From NCBI RefSeq assembly GCF_963678975.1, contig NC_089272.1, positions 47,326,032 through 47,390,031 of the forward strand: a stretch of DNA of 64,000 bases, read 5' to 3'. Below, piece after piece: positions 32,308 to 45,700 of the stretch. Each line of letters starts with the position of its first letter. Within the stretch, counting starts at the first letter, position 1. A model generated the notes under the pieces. That model saw nothing but the letters and a program-made list of their open reading frames with translations, was not told the DNA's origin and did not search any database. The stretch is from Dysidea avara. Lineage: Eukaryota; Porifera; Demospongiae; Dictyoceratida; Dysideidae. Both the position numbers and the translations under genes were made by a program.

Positions 32308-34019
32308 GTGTAGTTTTAGATTTGCTTTAGTTTTATTTACCTAATACATCTTACTAAGATATAGTAAACTAAGCCACCATTAAGTCACAAACTTAAGATG
32401 TTTGGATGCTAGCAGTAGAATTTCATTCTGTGTTAATTTTTTTATTCCACCTGTAGAATGTATGTGAACTTATACGTTAAGGTTGGCAATTTAAAAAATT
32501 GACTCTTTAAATTAACTTATAACTCAGGGGATGGAGCCTACCAGTGGTCTAGTTTTAAATGGTGGGTTTGGTAGAGAGAAAATGCTTTCCACTTGGGATA
32601 TAGGAGTGTTGTAAATTTTGACAAATTTTGGCTCATATCCATTAAAATTGGTAAAAACTTGCTATTTTGGTTATTGGGTGAGGTGCTCTACAAAATACAT
32701 GCACTTAAAAGATGATTCGCTGTACTTCAATATTCTTTAAAACTACGCTTGACAGGTCTGTAATAAAAAAAATTCGACCCACTAAAACTCAGTACAAGGT
32801 TGTTTTACTAACTCTCAGACACCTTTTTGGACCTTTAATACCTTATTAAGTGGAGCTTATGGTGTTCACATGCCAACGTAAGCTGCTCAAGCTATGGTTT
32901 AGAAAGTCACAGCATCCATTACCCCAACAATACGTATTTTCAAAAGTAAAATGATCATCATGTAATGTACCATTCATGGAAACATTGAAGTGCACTAAAT
33001 AGTATTACTGATGCTACTACCCATTTTTATTTTTAAAAACCCAAAAAGTCACAAAAAATTATAATGCGCGTTACAAAAACAGCAAGGGGAATCACCATAA
33101 TAATTATTATTAGCTTACAGTCTTGATATAGACTTTGGTAGAATTGATCACTCAGAGTTGGAGGAGAACTTATAGAGGTTGATTTTTTCATTACCAACCC
33201 TATATACATGTAGTGGTCTGAACAACTGTTATAAATTACATAGTAGCTAAAGGTTTACACTTGATGCATTAATTAAGGACTCCAGATTGCTCCATAATGA
33301 AATTGTTGAAGGGAAGAGGAGTAGTGGTAGTTATATGAATGTGTGGGAAATTTTCAAAGTGCACTAATATCTTGACAGTACATGAGATTAAGCGCATCTT
33401 ATCCCATCATCTTGGGTATTTGAAGAGCTTCATGCCATATAAACATTTTTAATTTAGTCATTAACAAATGGAGTCTACGGTGAAGGTGAATATGCTTATA
33501 GTGGGATAGCATCACAGAATAAGTGGCCACAATAATTATAGTAATGTTAATGTTCAGTGATTGCTAAGATTGAGTGTTAGTTTTGCACTTCAGTGATTAT
33601 TCTGATCTCTGTAATTTTCCTCACCACTGATTCATTCTTGTAGGATTTGATGTTGAGAAAGATTGACCAACTTTTTACAGCAAGTAGCTTGTTTAACCAT
33701 GCGTAGCCTTTTAGGGTTCTTTTCTTGGATAAGCTTTATAGTAGAATACAGCCTGTTGTTGATTAGAATATAATTTTGTCTTTCATTAATAGGTACATGT
33801 AACTAGATGTAGTTAAAGCTACAAAAGCACCCGCTGTAACATGTTCCATAGCATGCTCAGCGTACTGTGGTGTGAATTTAAAATTTTAAAATGTTTTAGT
33901 AGGTATGTCTTTATGAGTATGACTAAAATTGCAGTGGAGCCAGACACCTTGGGACCTTGTCTGTATTAAATAATAATAAATACTTTAGGCTTAAGGAAGA
34001 AAATCCATCCCTCCTGGAG
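32308..34019. other. Intergenic; no gene seen
   Basis: No supported coding exon, RNA gene or bounded repeat in this AT-rich stretch. Confidence 0.4.
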
Positions 34020-34240
34020 GATGGCCCCAACTAGACATTGGGTGACCTGTAGTTCGAATCCTGAGGTTGGAGGGATTTTTTTCCTTACTCAGTTTGGCCC
34101 CTTTCCTGTTACACCTTATCAGCTATAAATTGTTAAGTCTAAGTCCTTGAAATTAGGTTAGGTAATCCTAAGGCTGCAGCACATGTTGCTGTCAGACCTT
34201 CAGTGCTGGTCACTGTAAAGTGTTAATAATAATAATAATT
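34020..34240 (+). mobile_element. tRNA-derived SINE, copy 2
   Basis: Shares B-box-like AGTTCGAATCCTGAGGTTGG, the body GCAGCACATGTTGCTGTCAG and the 3' end CAGTGCTGGTCACTGTAAAG with the SINE at 13713, ending in (AATAAT)n. The 5' A-box part is degenerate. Confidence 0.78.
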
Positions 34241-34297
34241 ATACAACCAAGTACTAAAGATAATACGAAACGCAGTTAAAATTATGTCATTAATAAT

Positions 34298-34810
34298 CAG
34301 TGTTGGACAAGTTACTTTTTAAAAGTAACTAGTTACATATTACATATTACTTGCAACTGAACTATTTAGTTACAGTTACATATTACCCATAAAAAAAGTA
34401 ACTATAATAATATTTCATACTATATTACTTTGTGTCCACAGCCTTAAGCTGTCACGTGTGAAACTACCACCTTATCACGTGACATAATTGCGTTGTTGGA
34501 CAATGTGCAAATCTTGGTTATAAGTAAGAAGCTGGTGAATGAGCTTCATTCAGTAGGCTTCATTACATTGTGGCTAGGTGTTACTCCGGCAGTGGATTAC
34601 TAACAAGATTAGTAATTTTGTTACTTGTAGTAATTATAATATTATGTAATATTAGATTCGTTACAGTAACTATATTACTTAGGTAACGCGTTACATTTGT
34701 AAGTAAAGTAACTTGAGTTATATTACCTGTTTTTATAGCGTATTTCGTTATATTACTTAGTTACCACAAAAGTAATAATATTATGTAACGCGTTACTCCC
34801 TGCAACACTG
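34298..34810. mobile_element. hAT-type MITE (CAGTGTTGG family), copy 2
   Basis: Begins CAGTGTTGGACAAGTTAC and ends TTACTCCCTGCAACACTG, with a perfect 8-bp duplication TTAATAAT at 34290-34297 and 34811-34818. Interior homologous to 11868-12296. No coding capacity. Confidence 0.92.
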
Positions 34811-34864
34811 TTAATAATGAATGAATCAATAATAAATAAATAAATAATGTTTGAGAAAACTACA

Positions 34865-36244
34865 AGGCCTAAGGCTGCGCACTCACCGGGAATAGAATCC
34901 TTGTTGTATGAAGAGATAATCATATAATGGGTGGGTGTTTTCGTGGAGGTGATAGAAACGTACGATGATTCTATTTAACGCTGATCAAAACAGTTAGCAC
35001 ATGATGCCCACCAGGTGGATTCTAGACAAGCGAACTACTGTTCATTTGTGTTTGAAAGTGGGCGACAGCGATTATTTCGATTGGAAGATGAGTGGTTGCT
35101 ATGCCTGCTTAATGAACAACATGATTGGAAGTTGCTACTAATCGCTGGAGGTTACAGTAGTTTGTGTTGGTTAACACACTTTGATAGTCTTGTTTCTTTA
35201 GTCTCGCGTAACTAGGCTACCTTCACTCGTGAATGGGATGGGAGAAAGCCTCACCTGGCAGGCCATTGTGCGAAGAAGGTGCAGTTTCCAGCTGATAAGT
35301 TTGTGTGATGATGCATAGCTCTCCACCTGAAACATTTTAGTGCCAGGAGTGCCCAGACTGATCACTGATATGGGCCCTGAGAAAACTACATAAATATTCA
35401 CTGCCAAATTGCATCCCTCATACTAAATGCTGATGGAGAGAACAAACACAACATACACAAAATGTGCCCTTAGGCTGATAATTGCTGTATGCATGGTTGT
35501 GCTTGCTATTAACTGCTATTATTATATGTAGCTACAGTCTGCCGCCATCAGCAATGCTCCACATACTTATGCACACTGACATATCCATCAGTAAAATTAT
35601 GGTATTGCATTTCAGCCACGTTTGTTCTCCAATTTATTTATTTATTTTTTTGGTCTTGCAGCATATCCTTGGCATCATGTGTTCATTTTAGTACAAATGA
35701 CCCAGCTCATGTTAAATATATACATAATTCAGATATCAGTTGTAGGTGACAGACAGTTGAAATACTCTGCTTTTATCCCAATCTTACCGTGGTCTGCTGT
35801 TGGCAACTCCAGCCATGTCTTAATCCAGCACTCTGGTCCATCCTCATTTAAACATACAGTATCATGTAACACAAATTATGTACAATTGCATAAAATTAAA
35901 CTAATAAGTATTCGTTGAATGTTTAAGCTTTACTGTTTGTAGGCGTCAGAGTCAATACCATGCATGATTCTCACAATTTAAAGTGTAATCTCACATTCTC
36001 ACATCTCCATAGTTAGATAATCACTTGAATACTAATGCATTCCTTATGTTTATGTGCCAGTCAATTCCTCTAGAATTATATTACTGTGAATCTTTTCTAC
36101 CTGCACACACTGTGTTGGCCATGCACTGTTTGTACATGCCCCATTAGTAGGTTGTATTATTTATTAATGCTTTACAGCACAAGTGCTGAAGGTCTGTAGG
36201 TTGTTCCATTAATGATTGTACTTGGTTGTATGTGCCCCCCGAGC
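34865..36244 (-). mobile_element. 1.3-kb dispersed element, inverted copy 2
   Basis: Reverse complement of 2162-3430 along its length (shared ACATACAACCAAGTACAATC at the outer end, TTCCCGGTGAGTGCG at the inner end). It carries a SINE 3' fragment at about 36148-36215 that copy 1 lacks. The frame at 35015-35215 is not supported as a gene. Confidence 0.72.
36148..36215 (-). mobile_element. SINE 3'-end fragment inserted in the 1.3-kb element
   Basis: Reverse complement reads CAGACCTTCAGCACTTGTGC then TGTAAAG and an A/T-rich AATAAATAATA tail, matching the 3' end of the SINEs at 13713 and 34020. The sister element at 2162-3430 lacks it. Confidence 0.7.
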
Positions 36245-36544
36245 CTAGTAAAAAAGTAAAAATAATAATAATTAGAGACACATCTGGGTCCAACACTATC
36301 ACAAACGGGACTGTGGACAAGTGGCCTGATTATATCTCCATGTCCTTTAGTAAGGCGTTCCCATTTTTAAGAGTTTAACATATGTACGTACATGGCCATG
36401 GATAAATGTCTTGATTATCAAGGTGTCCTTAGTAAGATGTCCTGATTTCAAGTGTCTACATTTGCCTACTATATTACACAAATGGACTTTATTATGAAGT
36501 TGTACATGATTTTTAAATGTCCCTTTCTGATATGTATTAAATTT

Positions 36545-36797
36545 TGTAAGTGCTGGATTTGCAAAAAGGTACCTTTTACATGCCAGCTACGTAACAAAAT
36601 GATGTAACACTTGCCTTCTTATACTGATTAACTTGCGTTTAGTTTCAAAATGCAGCCAGATACTTTATCTGCATGCACTCATGGAAAATTTCAAGCAATT
36701 ATATGTTATGATAAAAAGTTACGAAGTTTCAAAGTTCAAAAAATGGGTCAAATTTTGTGTGTGAAAAGGGTACCTTTTTGCAAGTCCAGTCACATAT
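36545..36797. mobile_element. Inverted-repeat element, relative of 31593-31854
   Basis: Left GTGCTGGATTTGCAAAAAGG and right CCTTTTTGCAAGTCCAGTCAC, with the same GGTACCTTTT inner motif as the nested element at 31593-31854. No duplication confirmed. Confidence 0.6.
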
Positions 36798-36957
36798 TGC
36801 AATGAAATCTTTCCACACAAATAATATCTCCATTGGTTTTTTAAAAGTTTAGGTGATTAACTTGAGGTACATATTTGTAATATGGTACACTCCCCAAGCA
36901 ACTGCCTAAAATATTTGATCATGGGTGGTTGTGTATAGTTGTGTCGATGACTGTACC

Positions 36958-37094
36958 ATTTGTACTAGTAATAGCATGGGTAGCAGTGAAATTTGGGATA
37001 AATACCACGAGTGTTGTATTGGAAATTTACCATTTCCAATACAACAAGAGTGGTATTTATCCCAAATTTCACTGCTACCCATGCTATTCCCAGT
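36958..37094. mobile_element. Short perfect foldback
   Basis: TAGCATGGGTAGCAGTGAAA and following ~40 bp recur inverted immediately downstream (TTTCACTGCTACCCATGCTA), with a tiny loop near 37024. A partial third arm (CACTGCTACCAGTGAAAT) lies near 37223. Confidence 0.75.
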
Positions 37095-38344
37095 TAATAC
37101 CATACTTGCTACATATACGCATGTACGCAATTTGCCACTATGTACTAAACATGCGTAAACACTAATTGGCGCTACATTGTTAACATAAATTCTAGCCAAT
37201 AAAATTGCAATTACAACTTTTTCACTGCTACCAGTGAAATACGGGATAAATTTCACTGCTACTATTGAGACTTTTGTATGAGCAGTGAAACAGGTATGGT
37301 ATTAAACTGATATAAGAAACCCAATATGCTTTGAAGTGGTAACTAACTAGTGTATGCTCTAACATTTATGTATGTATATATATATAATTTACCTTAAAGT
37401 TTATATTAATATTAGTGGCACCTGTTAATGTGGACAGTAAAAATGGAGTCACTTATGTAATCGACATACTGGTGTTATTGTCGTCCCAAAGTAAACCGCT
37501 TTAATTAGTACATGTACCAACATGGACATCTTTATAATCAGGACACTCTTTTGCTGGTTTTGAATTCTGAGGTATCCGTTTACACAGATTCCATTGCAGA
37601 ATGTATCCCAAAGGCAGGGCCCTATTGTTAAGAACTTAAACTTTCCTTATGTTCTTTCACATTCACTGTGAGCTTGTTTTATTTTTTAAAACCAGATGAG
37701 CACCCACAGCTGGCCTTTAATGAAATTGGTTTTGTAAAAACGTGTGTGTACCTATCTATCTACCTATCTGTCTACCTATATTTGTCCGTACGTACCCATG
37801 TAAGCAAATCCTTTCAGTAACAAAACAGTCAGCCTGGGAGAATAAAATAATTATATACTATAATGAAGCCCACATTAAACTTCATCATAGGTAAGGTTTG
37901 CACTCAATGCGCTGAGGCTGTTTCTTTTCACCAGTTTAAAATACGAGTGTAGTGACTCACTTATAACTTCATGAACTGCTTTCTCATTGAGCTCTTTAGG
38001 TATTTAACTACCAAAAAACATCGTAGCAGACCTCTTAGGCTACCAGGAAAAGCATATATCTTTGACTTGAAAGGGGCCTACATAAGTGAACAAAGATGAA
38101 GAGTAGCCTAGAGGATTTGTAAAGAGAATTTGTGGGAAAAACTCAATAGACAAACTATAAAACAGTTGAGAAGATACTTTAGAGTGTGATATGTTGTTTA
38201 AAAAATAGTTTTTTTTGAATAGTGCTTTCTTAGCAATGCATAATTTGAAAATTACAAAACAATTTACTAATTACAAAATGTAAACTTACAATTCAGCATG
38301 CATAAATAAATAATATTGTTGATTAATTCCAGCTATTATAACTA
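37095..38344. other. Intergenic; no gene seen
   Basis: Contains a short (CTAC/CTAT)n run near 37750-37785 and repeat fragments (CTGATTAT..., GTGTCC phrases) shared with 36340-36450, 39300-39370 and 45700-45900. No exon support. Confidence 0.4.
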
Positions 38345-38880
38345 ATTAGACTATGATATAGCTCATTTAGAGGGTTACTAAATCACTTAGTCACCTGACA
38401 TGCTCATTTAGTCACCTACACATGTTCATTTAGTAACCCGCCCTCAGGCAATTTTGTACATGAAAAATAATTATAACACGAAAGGTACACTGGAGTAGTT
38501 GATAATACTGTAATACAATTCTTCTCTGTGTTCAGTGAATAATTCTGGAGAAATAGTAGACTAAGCGGCATATCTACTATAGCTCTAGCTGTTACTCTGG
38601 TTACCGGTCGAATAATTATTTTTGTTGGCGCTGTAAGGACTTCAGGAAGAAACCGTTCTGCTGTTCTGCATTGTTCTTTCATGCCACCCTAATGCTCTGG
38701 CTATAAAGGTATGTACTTTAAACCATAGTCTAAATAAGTTAGACACCGCGACCAATGGGAACTAAGCGATTTAGTAACCCCTCTGGCCCTTAGTAGCGCC
38801 TGCAGCCTCGGGCCATCAGGGTTACTAAATCGCTTAGTTCCCTTGGTCTTGGTGTCTAACTATTATTTAGCTGCATGGCA
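38345..38880 (-). mobile_element. Dispersed element, left member of inverted pair
   Basis: Reverse-complement match to about 42125-42630. Shared blocks include AGACTATGG.TTAAA, GGTTACTAAATCGCTTAGTTCC and the CGGTTTCTTCC region (AAGAAACCGTTC here). Contains its own local palindrome (GGAACTAAGCGATTTAGTAACC and complement, 38760-38860). Class unknown. Confidence 0.68.
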
Positions 38881-39384
38881 CCTGGTTTTAGTAACACAAC
38901 TACATCACTTTTTTCTTTTGTTTTAGTTTGCATAGACTGAGCCATTAACCATGTACTATACGTACTGAATATTAGTGTACTGTTTCATGTCACAAGAGAA
39001 TAGTGGTATTCGTTTCCTTCTGGTCTGGCTTCAACCTGTTATCTGTCACATAGTTGTTTGTCCAGATCAGTATATCTAACCCCTACTGTGGACTGTTAAT
39101 TGAATACACTCAAGACAATTAGTTGTTTTTGTCTGAAGTTTACAGAAACATTACATACAGTTGTTATGAAGACTTTTTTGATAACTAAGTTAGTATGTGT
39201 AGGTGATAAAGGGTGTGTTTCCTAAAAAGGGGGAATTGTTTTGTTTTGCGTTGATGTTGACAGTGCTGAATGTGGAACCCTTCCACCATGAGACTAGGAT
39301 GAAGTGTCCTGATTGAGGTGTTCTGATTTCAGGGGTCTGAATGTGTGTACTTTAGTGGGACCATGGACAAGTACCCTGATTATC

Positions 39385-40145
39385 GGGTGTAACTAATTAC
39401 TGGACTGGACTACTGGACACTGACATATTTTTGGTTTTTACACATTCTGAGGTTGGTTTTATCGAGTCTTGCTAGCTAAGGGCCTTCAGAAAACTTGCAG
39501 TCTGCTCCTAAAATGACGAGTGTGAGGAGTGGGGTAAGCATGTTATGCTCTACAGCATTTATAGACTTCTCAGTATTGTGTTTTGGAGATTGTAATATAT
39601 AGCAATAGATAACCAAAAGACATTTTACTATATTTGTGCTACCTATGATACACTGTATCCTTGAACTAAATAGCTCATACCCTTGGGACACAACCTATCC
39701 TGCCTAAGACAATCTATTGTAGCTAAATTTGTTCCTACATGCAATATGCAAACTCATTGCACAACTTACATGTGCTGGTTGGCGTACTATAATATGTGAC
39801 CAAATTTATTACCATTGTACAAGCTTGCTACTATATATCTTCAAGACGTTATCTTTGGTTAACCATAACCAGCACATTCCCTGCAGTATACTGATAAGGA
39901 GTATAGGGTATATGGTATATGTACTGTAGAAGAACATAATAAATAGAGGTGAAATTACCAGAAGTCAGTTTTTGCTTACTCTCACACTTGTCATTTTAGT
40001 AGCAAGCTGCAAGTTTTCAGAAGGCCCTTAGTTAGCAAGACTCAATAAAACCAACCTCAGAATGTGTAAAACCAAAAATATGTCAGTCCAGTCCAGTGTT
40101 CCAGTCCAGTAGTCCAGTAGTCCAGTCCAGTGATTAGTTACACCC
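39385..40145. mobile_element. MULE-like nonautonomous element
   Basis: Ends GGGTGTAACTAATTACTGG and CCAGTGATTAGTTACACCC are inverted repeats (18/19). The TIR similarity extends further inward (GTTTTTACACATTCTGAGG and complement, AGAAAACTTGCAG and complement). Perfect 9-bp duplication CTGATTATC at 39376-39384 and 40146-40154. No transposase. Confidence 0.9.
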
Positions 40146-40154
40146 CTGATTATC

Positions 40155-41649
40155 AAGGCGTCCTTCTTTCAGGATTGTCCCATTTACATTAGTCCAGTTC
40201 CATTGCTATCATCTGAATTCTCAATTCTGGTATGACATCAATCCTGCATACCATCTGTAAACATGTTGTGAGATAGATGATGTTTGGAGAAAACAGGTGT
40301 CTGGTGTGGTCTCAGAGAGCAGTTGTTTCTGTGTTTGTCTCACATGTTTGTACTGAAATGTGTTTGTTTCTATTGTTGATGGTTACACCTAGAGCTAATT
40401 GCACTTTCAGTTACTCTTTGTGTTGAGAGATCAAAGCATGTTTGTTGTTTAAGTATGTGCGTGACCTTTTAAATCTCACAAAAGAATTGAAAGATGTTCT
40501 AGTTTAAGCAATCCTAGCTGTTTGTTCTGCAACTTAATAATATAGACTATCTACACACTTTACTGGAGGTTGGAGATGAACAAAATAACCACAAAGTACC
40601 ACCTTGTAGCACAAAGCACTGGTTACTCAGTTGTGCAAAAGTTATTACAGCACTGACACAGCAATTATATCACCTGTACTATATTTTAACCACCCACTCA
40701 TATGTATTTTATTCAACCTTGTAACAGTGCTCAAATAAGACAATGGTCAATTCTGTAAAAGTATTTTGTATTTTGTGGCTAATTCCATGAAAATATTTTT
40801 GCATGAAATACTTTTCACCATATGTTATATACAGAAGTTTCATAGACTGTCTGACTCTGTTGTGTATGTTTTTTCTGGATTAGTAAACAAGTTAGAGTTT
40901 CCAACATACTGTAATTTGCCTCATGTTCCACTGTCATATTTTGTACTATATAGTCACTAAAAATATTCAACAAAAAATTATCCTATTAATTTAACATTTG
41001 AGCAGGTGCTAATTAGTAATTTTAAACTTTTTGACTTCTCTTAGACATGGTAGAGATGACATTATTCTCAATAAGGACAATGACATTTTTCCAACAGAGC
41101 TTCCTTGCTTGAAATGTTGTACATGTTACATCATTCCCTACACATGTTTAGTATAACATGCCAGTTACATGCATGTTTGCTACTGTTAACAGCTAGTGCA
41201 TGTTGGAGTACTGAAAGGAAGGTTTCTCATGTATGTTGCATGAAGCATAAAAATGTGTGTATGTTAAGTTACTGTAACACTTGTGTAAAGATCATGTTGA
41301 AGGGAGCTCAGTTAAAATACTCTAATACATATACTAGGCAAATACTCTAATAGAACAGTCACCTCGACAGGTGACAGTTCAGACAACAGAACATTCTGTA
41401 ATTGATGGCTGAATAATGAAGTGACCACTGTATAATGCAGAGTGGATTATAACGGTTGGCCATCGGACATTTACTGACCAATTAGTTCGAAGACCGCCTA
41501 ATTACCTACTGAAACGGTCAAAGATGACCGACCGATTTCTGCTAAAAAAGATCGATATACTCTAATAGAACAGTCAGCTACTCTAATAGAGCAGTCGAAC
41601 AGCTTTTAAAAAGGTGTACCTAAAAGGCTCAAAAAAGCGAGAAAAAAGT
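40155..41649. other. Intergenic; no gene seen
   Basis: Repeated ACTCTAATAGAACAGTCA-type motifs occur at 41310-41365 and 41545-41600. No exon, RNA gene or bounded element recognised. Confidence 0.4.
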
Positions 41650-41722
41650 TGTCTGACTCGGGGAATCAAACCTGCACCTTTCAGTAGTGAAGTGCAATCT
41701 GTACCATTCTACCACATGCTCA
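41650..41722 (-). tRNA. tRNA-like sequence, probably pseudogene or SINE head
   Basis: On the minus strand TGTGGTAGAATGGTACA fits an internal A box and GGTTTGATTCC a B box at tRNA-like spacing (~35 bp). The acceptor-stem halves pair poorly and the anticodon arm is irregular, so a functional tRNA is unlikely. Confidence 0.35.
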
Positions 41723-42124
41723 CATACTATTTCAGTGGTTTCTAAAGGGGTTTTAAATGTCCTGCAGTTAAAACCATAACACAATACATCACATTGGATA
41801 ATTTCATAAATCATCATAATGTTATTATTACAGATTTATATGTATGTGGTTTAACAACGTAACAGTGCATGGTTGCTGAAGGAGTTTTGGGTATCAAAAT
41901 ACTTTGAAAATCCTTTTTTTTTCATGGGGTATGCCACAACTTTACATGCTTACGCATGCTGCTAAGCATTGCCATACAATGTCAGATCATGTCAGATCAA
42001 CTTTGACTTTGATCTGACATAATGTCAGATCAACGAAGACTAGTTATAATCCTCTCTGGTATAATGTACTTGTAATATGCACATTTTGAGTAGGTTCTGA
42101 AAGAGGAAAGCCTCTTTAAAAATT

Positions 42125-42630
42125 CTTAGTCCCTAAATAATAGTTAGACACCAAGACCAAGGGAACAAAGCGATTTAGTAACCTGAGGCTGTAGTGTCCT
42201 GAGCACAGTGAGGGCACTACTAAGGGCACTACTAAGGGCCAAAAGGGTTACTAAATTGCTTAGTTCCCATTGATTGCAGTGTCTAATTTATTTAGACTAT
42301 GGTTTAAAATACGTACCATTATAGCCAGTGTGGGGTGAAAGAGCAATGCAGAACAACGGAACGGTTTCTTCCAGAAGTACTTACAGTGCCCACAAAAAAC
42401 AATTATTCAACCAGAGCTATACAGTATATATGCCATTTAGTCTACTATTTGTCCAGAATTATTTGCGGAACACATAGAAGAAGAGTATTACAGTATTATC
42501 AAGTACTGCAGTGTGCCTTTCATGTTATAATTATTTATCATGTACCAAATTTCTTGAGGACAGGTTACTAAGTGAACATGTCAGGTGATTAAGTGATTTA
42601 GTAAACCAGTAAATGAGCTGTGCCATAGTC
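42125..42630 (+). mobile_element. Dispersed element, right member of inverted pair
   Basis: Inverse of 38345-38880: TAGTTAGACACCAAGACCAA, AAGCGATTTAGTAACC and GGTTACTAAATTGCTTAGTTCC are present, ending close to the start of receptor B. It may supply 5' flanking sequence to that gene. Confidence 0.66.
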
Positions 42631-42675
42631 TAAATATCTTTAATTGTGTTATACCATTTTTGTCATTCTCAGAAA

Positions 42676-42742
42676 ATGGAGACACATTATCTACTTATTT
42701 TGTTGTTATTGTTGATCACACTACACAACTCTGAACAACAAG
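42676..42742 (+). CDS. Receptor B exon 1: signal peptide
   Basis: 67 nt, encoding METHYLLILLLLLLITLHNS then EQQ, a classic signal peptide. The donor AAG|GTGAAT gives phase 1. Confidence 0.9.
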
Positions 42743-45700
42743 GTGAATAATACACATTGTATTTTGTTATTAGAGGGTTTCACTCTAATTCATACACTGT
42801 ACTCCAATACATGTATTACAGGTCTTATTATTATCCACCCACCACAAGATATTACAATATGTGCTGGAGATGATGTTAATATCACTTGTGGATATAACTT
42901 TAGTGTACAAATATATCCTCTGTGGAGAAGAAATGGACAAGCAATTTCTGGTAGTAGAATTGGGACTAACAACACATTTGAGATGCCAGTGGTAGCTGAT
43001 AATATTGACACAGTATTGACAGTGTATTCTGCAAATGAAATATTGAATCAAACTAAATTTCAGTGTGAATTTCAATTCCTACCTCCTGTACAGAGTTCAG
43101 TTGGTATACTGACAGTCATGGGTGAGGTAGTAACTGAATCTAATTCAACAAACAATGATTTCTCATTTATTGTGCTTGTGCTTAAATGTCTGATTTCTGC
43201 AGGCTTTTCTGATGTGTGTAGAGTCTCATATTGCTAGCATTTGTGAATCTGAATATCTGTAATTACTCCACCTTTCACAGGTCCCCCAACTCAACCAGTT
43301 ATCAAGGTATTAGAAAGGAGACTGACCTCACTGGTAATATCATGGGACACATTCAGCCATACTTCATGTGGTGATGTGACATACAATGTGACCTTATTTG
43401 ATGGGACAGCAGAACTGGTGGAGGAGAGAACCACTACTAGTAATACTATCAATTTCACTGATCTTGATAATGATACTCAATATGAAGTGACAGTGTTGGC
43501 TATTAACAATGCTGGACCAGCAACTGTTGTTACTACTAATGTAACCACCTTAACTCCTTCAGGTTAGTGGATGTGTATATTTGTGTATGTACTGGTGGTT
43601 GTAGGGAAATGAAAGCACAACTGGACATGGTTCATTTATTTGTGTTGAGATTGTTGTGGACTTTTGGAACTTTTAATTCTGTAACCTGTGTCCATAAGAC
43701 ATGGTGCAGTCCTCCTGTAGGTTACGACACTGTAGTCAATCATGAGGGGATGATTTGCTTGTATTAGTTGACTCTATTACGTGCACAGTTTACCCCAGTG
43801 CTGGTTCACTGGGCAGCAATGAAAGTGCTTCACATAGTCATTGGAAGGTTTGCTATACTAATGCAGATGATTGTGTAATCTTTGAAACATGAAACCTGAT
43901 GGAAGATTTGTTGCATTTTGTAACAGGATTACATTTCTGGTATTTTTTACATTGAAAAAATCTTCATAACCCTCTGTTCACTGTGATGTGTCAATGTTAT
44001 GAAATACAGTTACCACTACCTCCACAAACAAAGATTAGATGGAGTATACAGAATGGTTTTTCTAGCCATAATATTTGTTTGGCTGGCTATCAGTCCTCTA
44101 TAATATATGTTGTGTGTTGTATAGAGAATAATGTCATGTATGTGTGATCTTCAATTCACTTAACTTTATGTATAAAGTATGTATAGCATTGCTGTGTTGT
44201 GTTACATTTTTGTTGATCTTTTAGTACCTTCTCCTCCAAGTGATTTGGCAGTCAATGTACAATTTGTTGATTACAAGCCTGTTGTTACCATAACCTGGAA
44301 TGTGAGTGTGTTGTGTTGTGTGTGTGGCTGCTCTGCTTATAGCATTGTTGCTGACTGAGCTTGAAACTTTATACTCCCATTACTTAAATGGCGACAAGCC
44401 ACCTTGTTATAAATTGGGGAACATGTACAGTATCAGCTGTACTAAAGTGTATCTGTTAACTATGGGAAGCAAATGTCAGCTGTCCATGTCTTACAATACA
44501 GTCATACCTCTCTATTCCGGTGCTCAATGGGAGCCATAAGTTTTGCTGGATTAAGGAGGTTGTTGGATTATCAAGTCACCTCTGTAATCCTACATTGTAC
44601 AACGTCTAGAATTATGTCAGATTATGCAGTAAATTACAGGTAAAATGGATCACACAATGTTCTAATTTTAGAATTTGCAAATATTACAGCTTTTTTCTAT
44701 TATTGTCAACCAATTACAGTGGAACCTCGAACTCCTTGGGACTAGGGGTAGCCCATAAGTCTGAAAAATCCATATCTCTGAAACTGTGTATAAATTAGCA
44801 TAAAGAACATTTTTAAATATTTCAGTACTATCAACTAGCCTAAAAGAACAGTCACTACTCTAATAGAGCAGTCATTTTTGTAGTTCGGTTAAATGAGAAT
44901 CCGGATAAGTGGGGTCCGGATAACTTAGGTTCCACTGTAAATGCTTTGGTTGCTTTAAAATTATTTTTTAATGCTGCTGTTATTCTCTGTTGGATTACAA
45001 AAGTAAAAAACATTAGTCAAGGGAATCAAATTTTGTGTCGAATTACGGAGTACAGAGCCGTAGAAGTTGTTTTCTATATAAAATTGTTGGTAAATGACAT
45101 TTTGGTCGGATTAGAGAGGATTCTGGATTACGCAGGTATCAGATTAGACAGGTTCAACTTTTCAGTGTTCAGCTACACAACATATTGAGGATAGTATATT
45201 GAATCCATAGTATTTTATCCCTCTTCTTGCTGCACATTTTGAACACTGCGCATACATTACTGAATCCTGTATGTGTCTATAGGCATCACCATTGTCACAT
45301 AACATGACTGAGGTGGAGGCCTTAAATGTCTCTTTGACTGGTGAAGATGATATGACAACTACCTTCCAAGTATCACCTAATACAACTACCTTCCAAGTGT
45401 CACATGATATGACATCGGATGATAATGTTTCCAGACATCTTGATGTTGGAACAGATTACATCATTTCTGTTTGTAGGGTGAACAGTGTGGGATGTAGTGA
45501 GACAGTTAGTACTTCATTAGGTATGTACTGTACAGTAAGTTGAGTGGTGAATTACAGTGGAACCTGTCTTAGTGGCCACTTGTGTAGAAAGGCCACCTTT
45601 TTAAAAAACCAACTTTAGTGGCAAGTTTATACAGCTAGTCAGCTACCTTAGGCCATAAAAAAGGCTTGAAAGTGACCATCTTAGACAGATTCCACTGCAT

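Noticed and set aside
41650..41722. Functional tRNA gene
   Set aside because: A and B boxes are present but the acceptor stem does not pair and the anticodon arm is irregular; kept only as a tRNA-like relic.
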